Positions 59,329 to 64,000 of a DNA stretch of 64,000 nt are shown piece after piece. Under the pieces are notes generated by a model, which saw nothing but the letters and a program-made list of their open reading frames with translations, had not been told where the DNA came from and did no database searches. Source of the DNA: UBA7985 sp049612785 (lineage in GTDB: Bacteria > Pseudomonadota > Alphaproteobacteria > UBA7985). Position numbers and translations under genes: made by a program. The first letter of the stretch is position 1. Every line of letters starts with the position of its first letter. The DNA lies in assembly GCA_049612785.1 (NCBI GenBank), contig JBMZBW010000001.1:1-64000 (forward strand), in the 5' to 3' direction.

Positions 59329-62068
59329 GGGGCGTACACTCTATCTGGTTGATGGATCGGCTTATATCTTTCGTGCATATCACGCTTTGCCGCCGCTGAC
59401 GCGCTCAGATGGCACGCCCGTTGGTGCGGTTCGGGGGTTCATGACGATGATGCTGCGGCTGGTGGAAGATCATGCCCGTGACTACATCGGTGTGATTTTC
59501 GATGCCAAAGGCGACACCTTTCGCAACGAGATTTATGATCAGTACAAGGCCAACCGTGACGCGCCTCCCGAAGACCTGGTTCCCCAATTCCCACTCGTCC
59601 GGGATGCAACGCGCGCTTTGAACCTGTCATGTATCGAGCAGCCGGGTTTCGAAGCCGATGACATCATCGCAACCTATGCCAAGTTGGGCGCTGAAGCCGG
59701 TTTGGATGTCGTGATCGTGTCTTCGGACAAGGACTTGATGCAGTTGGTAAACGACCGAGTCTGCATGCTCGACCCCATGAAGCAAAAAACCCTGCGCTAT
59801 GATGAGGTGGTGGAAAAGTTCGGTGTCGGTCCGGACAGGGTGGTGGATGTGCAGTCGCTGGCCGGTGACAGCGTTGACAACGTGCCGGGCGTCCCCGGTA
59901 TCGGTATCAAGACAGCGGCGTTGCTGATCAACGAATATGGCGATCTCGATACGCTGCTTGAGCGTGCAGGCGAGATTAAACAGAACAAGCGCCGTGAAAA
60001 CCTGATTGAGTTTGCGGATATGGCGCGGGTCTCCAGGGATCTGGTGCGGCTGGACACCGCTGTTCCGGATCTCCCGCCTCTCGAAGACCTCCGCCACGAA
60101 GCGCATAGTGATGAAACCCTGCTTGAGTTTCTGCAGCTCATGGAATTCAAGTCCATCGCACAGAAGATGGGCATGCAGGTCGAAGTCCAAAGCGTCGTAG
60201 AAGCACCCGAGGCGCAAAAAGAAGTGCCGATCTCGGAGAATAAATACGAGCTTGTAACTACACTGGACGCGCTAGACCGATGGATTGAGCGGGCCCGTGA
60301 AGCGCGACTGGTTGCTTTCGACACAGAAACCACGTCCCTGGATCAGCAGCAGGCGGAACTGGTTGGCGTGTCGCTGTGCATTGAGCCCGGTGAGGCTTGT
60401 TACATTCCACTGGCACACAAGCCCGGCGACCTGATCAGTGAAACGCCAGAGCAAATCCCTATGGCCGAGGCGATTGGTCGCCTAAAGCCCCTGTTGGAGA
60501 GCGCTGCGGTCCTCAAAATCGCGCACAATGCCAAGTACGATATGGCGGTTTTGCTGCATTCTGGCATTCGGGTTGGGCCTGTTGATGACACCATGCTGCT
60601 CAGTTTTGTGCTTGATGGTGGCAAGCACAATCATGGTCTTGATGAGCTTTCAGACCGCATGTTGGGCCACAAAACCATTGCTTACAAAGAAGTGGCGGGT
60701 GTGGGGAAAAGCCAGGTTACGTTCGACTACGTGACACTGGATAAAGCGCTGGACTACGCTGCCGAGGACGCTGACATTGCCATGCGGCTGCACCGGCGGT
60801 TGAAAGCGCGGTTGGTGCCGGAGAAGATGGCGACGCTCTATGAGACCATGGAGCGACCTTTGATCGGCGTGCTGACCGATATGGAGCGTGAAGGAATCAA
60901 GATCGATCCGCAGCTCCTCTCCCGCATGTCTTCAGAATTCGCGCAGGACAGCGCGCGGCTGGAAGATGAAATCTACGAATTGGCCGGGGAAAGTTTCAAT
61001 ATCGGTTCACCCAAACAGTTGGGTGAGATCCTGTTTGGCAAGCTGGGTTTACCCGGTGGCAAGAAAACCGGCAAAACCGGCGCTTATTCCACCGGTGCTG
61101 AGGTGCTCGAAGGTTTGGCAGCGCAGGGGCATGATCTGCCGTCCCGCATTCTGGATTGGCGGCAGGTCAACAAGCTCAAGTCCACCTATACCGACGCCTT
61201 GCAGACACAGATCAACCCACGGACCAAGCGCGTCCACACGTCCTATGCCATGACCGGCGCACAGACAGGGCGGCTGTCGTCAACAGATCCGAACTTGCAG
61301 AACATTCCGGTTCGGACCGAGGCTGGGCGCAAAATTCGTTCAGCCTTCATCGCTGAGCCGGGCTGTAAGTTGATTTCCATCGACTATTCGCAGATCGAGC
61401 TGCGTTTGACCGCGCACATGGCCGAGGAAGAAACGCTGCGGCAGGCGTTCCGCGATGGTCTGGATATCCACGCCATGACTGCCAGTCAGGTGTTTGGTGT
61501 TCCAATCGAAGGGATGGACCCCATGGTCCGCCGGAACGCAAAGGCCATCAACTTCGGCATTATTTATGGGATTTCAGCCTTTGGTCTCGCCAACAATCTG
61601 GGCATTTCCAATGGCGAGGCCAAAGACTTCATCGACCAGTATTTCCAGCGCTTTCCGGGCATTCGTGAGTACATGGAGCGGGCCAAGCTGTACGGGCGCG
61701 ATCATGGCTTTGTGCAGACCCTGTTTGGACGTAAAATTCATCTTTCCGGCATTGCCGACAAGAACTTTGCCAAGCGCGGTTTTGCTGAACGTCAGGCGAT
61801 CAATGCGCCCATTCAGGGGACGGCTGCGGACATCATCAAGCGTGCCATGCTGCGGATGCCCGAGGCGCTGAAAGCGGCGGGGTTGAAGGGGAAAATGCTG
61901 CTGCAGGTGCACGACGAACTGATCTTCGAGGCGCCTGAAGCCGAAGCAGAGCAACTGGTTGCCGTCGCCCGTGACGTCATGGAGGGCGCTTGCAGCCCTG
62001 TGATCGAGCTGGCCGTACCTCTGGTAGCGGACGCGGGCGTAGCCGACAATTGGATGGAAGCCCACTAG
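59309..62068 (+). CDS. polA: DNA polymerase I
   Basis: 919 aa, GTG start. Three domains: 5'-nuclease (YLVDGSAYIFRAYHAL, DGSAYIF and DSVDNVPGVPGIG), 3'-5' exonuclease with the DEDD residues visible at AFDTETTSL and HNAKYDMAVL, and polymerase (SIDYSQIELR, MVRRNAKAINFGIIYG, VHDELIFE). Because the exonuclease acids are present, it is probably proofreading-competent, unlike Taq-type enzymes. It overlaps the divergent gene at its start. Confidence 0.97.
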   Translation: MNENANTGRTLYLVDGSAYIFRAYHALPPLTRSDGTPVGAVRGFMTMMLRLVEDHARDYIGVIFDAKGDTFRNEIYDQYKANRDAPPEDLVPQFPLVRDATRALNLSCIEQPGFEADDIIATYAKLGAEAGLDVVIVSSDKDLMQLVNDRVCMLDPMKQKTLRYDEVVEKFGVGPDRVVDVQSLAGDSVDNVPGVPGIGIKTAALLINEYGDLDTLLERAGEIKQNKRRENLIEFADMARVSRDLVRLDTAVPDLPPLEDLRHEAHSDETLLEFLQLMEFKSIAQKMGMQVEVQSVVEAPEAQKEVPISENKYELVTTLDALDRWIERAREARLVAFDTETTSLDQQQAELVGVSLCIEPGEACYIPLAHKPGDLISETPEQIPMAEAIGRLKPLLESAAVLKIAHNAKYDMAVLLHSGIRVGPVDDTMLLSFVLDGGKHNHGLDELSDRMLGHKTIAYKEVAGVGKSQVTFDYVTLDKALDYAAEDADIAMRLHRRLKARLVPEKMATLYETMERPLIGVLTDMEREGIKIDPQLLSRMSSEFAQDSARLEDEIYELAGESFNIGSPKQLGEILFGKLGLPGGKKTGKTGAYSTGAEVLEGLAAQGHDLPSRILDWRQVNKLKSTYTDALQTQINPRTKRVHTSYAMTGAQTGRLSSTDPNLQNIPVRTEAGRKIRSAFIAEPGCKLISIDYSQIELRLTAHMAEEETLRQAFRDGLDIHAMTASQVFGVPIEGMDPMVRRNAKAINFGIIYGISAFGLANNLGISNGEAKDFIDQYFQRFPGIREYMERAKLYGRDHGFVQTLFGRKIHLSGIADKNFAKRGFAERQAINAPIQGTAADIIKRAMLRMPEALKAAGLKGKMLLQVHDELIFEAPEAEAEQLVAVARDVMEGACSPVIELAVPLVADAGVADNWMEAH

Positions 62069-62086
62069 TGGGGAAGGGGTGAAGCG

Positions 62087-62713
62087 ATGGCTGAGAACAA
62101 AGGCGCTGCGAACAAGAATCAGGCTTATGCCATCAATGATGTTGAAGGTACGCGCAAGCTCTACGCGGGCTGGGCCGATACCTATGACAGCGATACCACC
62201 GAGGGCATGGGCTATGTCGCGCACAAGGTCGTAGCCGATCTTGCGGCGGAGTTTCTGGATAAAGGCACGCCTGTGCTCGATGTTGCGTGTGGAACGGGGA
62301 TGTTGGGCACGGAGCTGCGCGAGCGGGGCTTTTCGATCATTGACGGGCTCGACCTGAGTCCGGAGATGCTGGCCAAGGCGGAGGCGCTGGGTGTGTATCG
62401 CAAGTTGGGCGAACTGGATATGACCCAAGCCTGGGATATTGAAGAGGGTACCGTCGAAGCCCTGACGTGCTGTGGGATTTTTGGGCCTTCGGTCATTGGG
62501 CCGGAACACCTCGTCCATTTGGCTCCACCGATGAAGTCGGGTGCTCGAGCTGTGATCTCGATCAATGGTAAAGGCTACGAGGAACGGCCCTTTGAGGACG
62601 CGCTGGAAGCCTTATTCGACGACGGGCTGTTTCGGGAAATCTATCGCGGCTTTAATGACTATCTGCCTAAAGAAGATATCGATGCGCTCTATGTTGTTCT
62701 GGAGCGATTTTAG
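62087..62713 (+). CDS. SAM-dependent methyltransferase
   Basis: 208 aa class I methyltransferase. Motif I VLDVACGTGMLGTELRERG, then GLDLSPEMLAKAEALGVYRKL. YAGWADTYDSDT at the N-terminus is shared with the WBSCR27-like group, which methylates small molecules or proteins. Follows polA by 18 bp with GGGGAAGGGGTGA as ribosome site, so it is likely co-transcribed. Substrate unknown. Confidence 0.85.
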   Translation: MAENKGAANKNQAYAINDVEGTRKLYAGWADTYDSDTTEGMGYVAHKVVADLAAEFLDKGTPVLDVACGTGMLGTELRERGFSIIDGLDLSPEMLAKAEALGVYRKLGELDMTQAWDIEEGTVEALTCCGIFGPSVIGPEHLVHLAPPMKSGARAVISINGKGYEERPFEDALEALFDDGLFREIYRGFNDYLPKEDIDALYVVLERF

Positions 62714-63306
62714 CCCGTTAGCAGCAGCGACAAAACGAAGCCGGCCAAAAGCACGCCCATCAAGCGGTTAAACCAGATAATGCGTTGGCCTATGTTCAGC
62801 CAGTCGCGCAGCAGTGCCCCTGCGACCAACCAGGATGTATTGAAAATGGCCGTTGTCGCCATGATGATCAGCGCTGCCGTTACCGCGCCGGCGATGTCGA
62901 TTGTTCCTGCCGCCATCACACTGGATGTGACTGTAATGGCCATCGACCAGACCTTGGGATTGAGCCACTGAAATCCTGCCATTTTCAGAAAACCAATGGG
63001 CTCGCGATTGTCGTTGCCCGTGCTCAACGTCGTGGTGGTCGCGACCTGCCAGGCGAGATAAAGCAGATAGGCGGAACCCGCGATTTTTAGGATGGTTTTG
63101 AAGAGGGGAGCGGCCTGAAAGATTGGTCCTAGACCCAAACCGACGCAGAGCACCAGAACCGGAAAGCCCAGCACAATGCCCAGCAGCATGGGCGTGGAAC
63201 GCCGTAATCCGTGCTGAACGCCCGAGGCCGCGAGCAGCAGATTATTGGGGCCGGGGGTCACCGTAAGCAGTGACATGGTGGTAAAAACCAGAAAGAGGTC
63301 GGTCAT
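62710..63306 (-). CDS. LysE/RhtB family amino-acid exporter
   Basis: 198 aa inner-membrane protein with about six hydrophobic segments. Family signature TPGPNNLLLAASGVQHG at the start, and IGFLKMAGFQWLNPKVWSMA. Exports amino acids or homoserine-type compounds; the specificity cannot be read from the sequence. It is convergent with the methyltransferase. No clear ribosome site precedes ATG 63306. The 264-bp leader is rich in inverted repeats. Confidence 0.88.
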   Translation of the reverse strand: MTDLFLVFTTMSLLTVTPGPNNLLLAASGVQHGLRRSTPMLLGIVLGFPVLVLCVGLGLGPIFQAAPLFKTILKIAGSAYLLYLAWQVATTTTLSTGNDNREPIGFLKMAGFQWLNPKVWSMAITVTSSVMAAGTIDIAGAVTAALIIMATTAIFNTSWLVAGALLRDWLNIGQRIIWFNRLMGVLLAGFVLSLLLTG

Positions 63307-63395
63307 CGTTTTGCAGGTTTTGGCGTGATGTCCAAGAGGACCACGGCAGCGACCTGCGCGCTATACCGAAAGACATGGTGTCCCAAGAATTTTTC

Positions 63396-63565
63396 CCTTC
63401 GCTCCTCTCAACGCATGCGAAGAGAGGAGACGAAGGTGCCTTTTGGCTGATTTTGGGCTATCAGCCGTCGCCAAATATCTGGGTGTTGGGCAACACTCAA
63501 GAAGGCCGGCACCTTCGTCCCTAACCTCAAGATTGGGTCAGTAGGGAACGAGCGGTTACTGACCC
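63396..63565. repeat. Cluster of nested inverted repeats
   Basis: Hairpin A (63396-63436): CCTTCG-CTCCTCTC pairs with GAGAGGAG-A-CGAAGG. Long-range stem C: GACGAAGGTGCC (63429-63440) with GGCACCTTCGTC (63508-63519), enclosing hairpin B (GGCTGA/TCAGCC, 63445-63466) and hairpin D (GTGTT/AACAC, 63483-63496). Hairpin E: GGGTCAGTA/TACTGACCC (63535-63565). A and C share 63429-63436, so they are mutually exclusive. No U-run follows. On the minus strand the cluster is the 5' leader of the LysE gene and the 3' side of the barrel-protein gene. Confidence 0.7.
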
Positions 63566-63570
63566 GATGG

Positions 63571-64000
63571 TCAGAACTTTGCGACTGCGTTAACGAACAG
63601 GCCCTGTTTGTCGAACGAAACGTTCGTCAGGTTGTCGTCAAAGGCACCAAAGTTGTAACCACCGCCAATCTTGAGGTTGTCACCAACGTGGCGGTAGACC
63701 GCCGCGAGAGCTCCGTATCGAATGGCACTTTCGCCAGAGTTGCCGACGTTGCCTTGCCACATCACGCGGCCTTCGAGCAAAGCGTCCCAATTCTTGACAA
63801 CGTGCCAGTCAACACGTCCCACCAACAGGTGGATGTTTGAGCCGAACCAGTCGGTGCAAGACCGACAGGAGGTCACTTCCCCGACTTTCACGCCGTATTT
63901 TGCGCCAATGTCGAAGTTTCTTGTGACCTGGAAGATTGCATCGGCTTCACCGATGAGCGAGCGCTGACGGTAGTTCGCGACACCGCTACCAGTCTCTTCA
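63571..64000 (-). CDS. Outer-membrane beta-barrel protein, C-terminal part (runs off window)
   Basis: The frame is open from 63571 to the right edge, so only the last 142 residues are seen. The pattern (ANYRQRSLIGEADAIFQVTR, NFDIGAKYGVKVGEVTS, IHLLVGRVDWHVVKNWDALL, LKIGGGYNFGAFDDNLTNVS, FDKQGLFVNAVAKF) alternates hydrophobic strands and ends in Phe, as outer-membrane barrels do. The ending resembles the C-terminal barrel of very large surface proteins with repeated domains, but the N-terminal part is not visible, so this is inferred. A TSCRSCTDW cysteine pair may form a loop disulfide. Confidence 0.7.
   Translation of the reverse strand, partial: EETGSGVANYRQRSLIGEADAIFQVTRNFDIGAKYGVKVGEVTSCRSCTDWFGSNIHLLVGRVDWHVVKNWDALLEGRVMWQGNVGNSGESAIRYGALAAVYRHVGDNLKIGGGYNFGAFDDNLTNVSFDKQGLFVNAVAKF

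Overview
The window is a compact, moderately G+C-rich chromosomal segment of an alphaproteobacterium. Almost all of it is core metabolism and information processing. The assignment rests on the genes themselves: DUF4167, DUF1674/SdhAF4, DUF2794, a HemY/mitofilin-like pair behind hemD, hisH-hisA-hisF-hisE, HslVU, and an alr-mlaEF-radA-cvpA block. Two Gram-negative porins suggest an aquatic or marine bacterium. Family or genus cannot be fixed from the sequence alone.

Layout. 0-2 kb: repeat-bearing leader, then an M23 peptidoglycan peptidase. 2-10 kb (minus): rodZ, hisS, prfA, prmC, DUF4167, clpB. 10-16 kb: a minus-strand histidine operon (hisB, hisH, GNAT, hisA, hisF, hisE, HIT protein) diverging from hslVU. 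16-21 kb (minus): rplU, obgE, proB, proA, DUF1643, then tRNA-Ser(CGA). 21-23.5 kb: an A+T-richer methyltransferase beside the tRNA and a MATE exporter. 24-30 kb: porin 1, an unusual flavoprotein/DUF2855 fusion, and a copper-delivery set (PCuAC and SCO) for cytochrome oxidase assembly. 30-35 kb: hemD, a mitofilin-like protein and a HemY-like protein, diverging from tsaD. 35-41 kb: DUF1674, rsmB, purH, secA. 41-45 kb: small secreted and lipoprotein genes and porin 2, which is frameshifted near its end. 45-49 kb: typA and small envelope genes. 49.6-53 kb: YfgM-like protein, bamB, der. 53-59 kb (minus): OB-fold-like protein, alr, mlaE, mlaF, radA, cvpA, SDR. 59-64 kb: polA, a methyltransferase, a LysE exporter, a cluster of inverted repeats, and the C-terminal end of an outer-membrane barrel protein that runs off the right edge.

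No CRISPR array, prophage or insertion sequence was seen. The most notable observations are: a fused flavoprotein-DUF2855 oxidoreductase next to copper-chaperone genes; two paralogous porins, one of them broken by what looks like an 8-bp deletion between short repeats; nested, mutually exclusive inverted repeats upstream of the LysE gene; a 4 x 25-bp tandem array that copies the stop-codon end of tsaD; and several conserved gene clusters that each lack an expected member (rpmA, hemC, purF).
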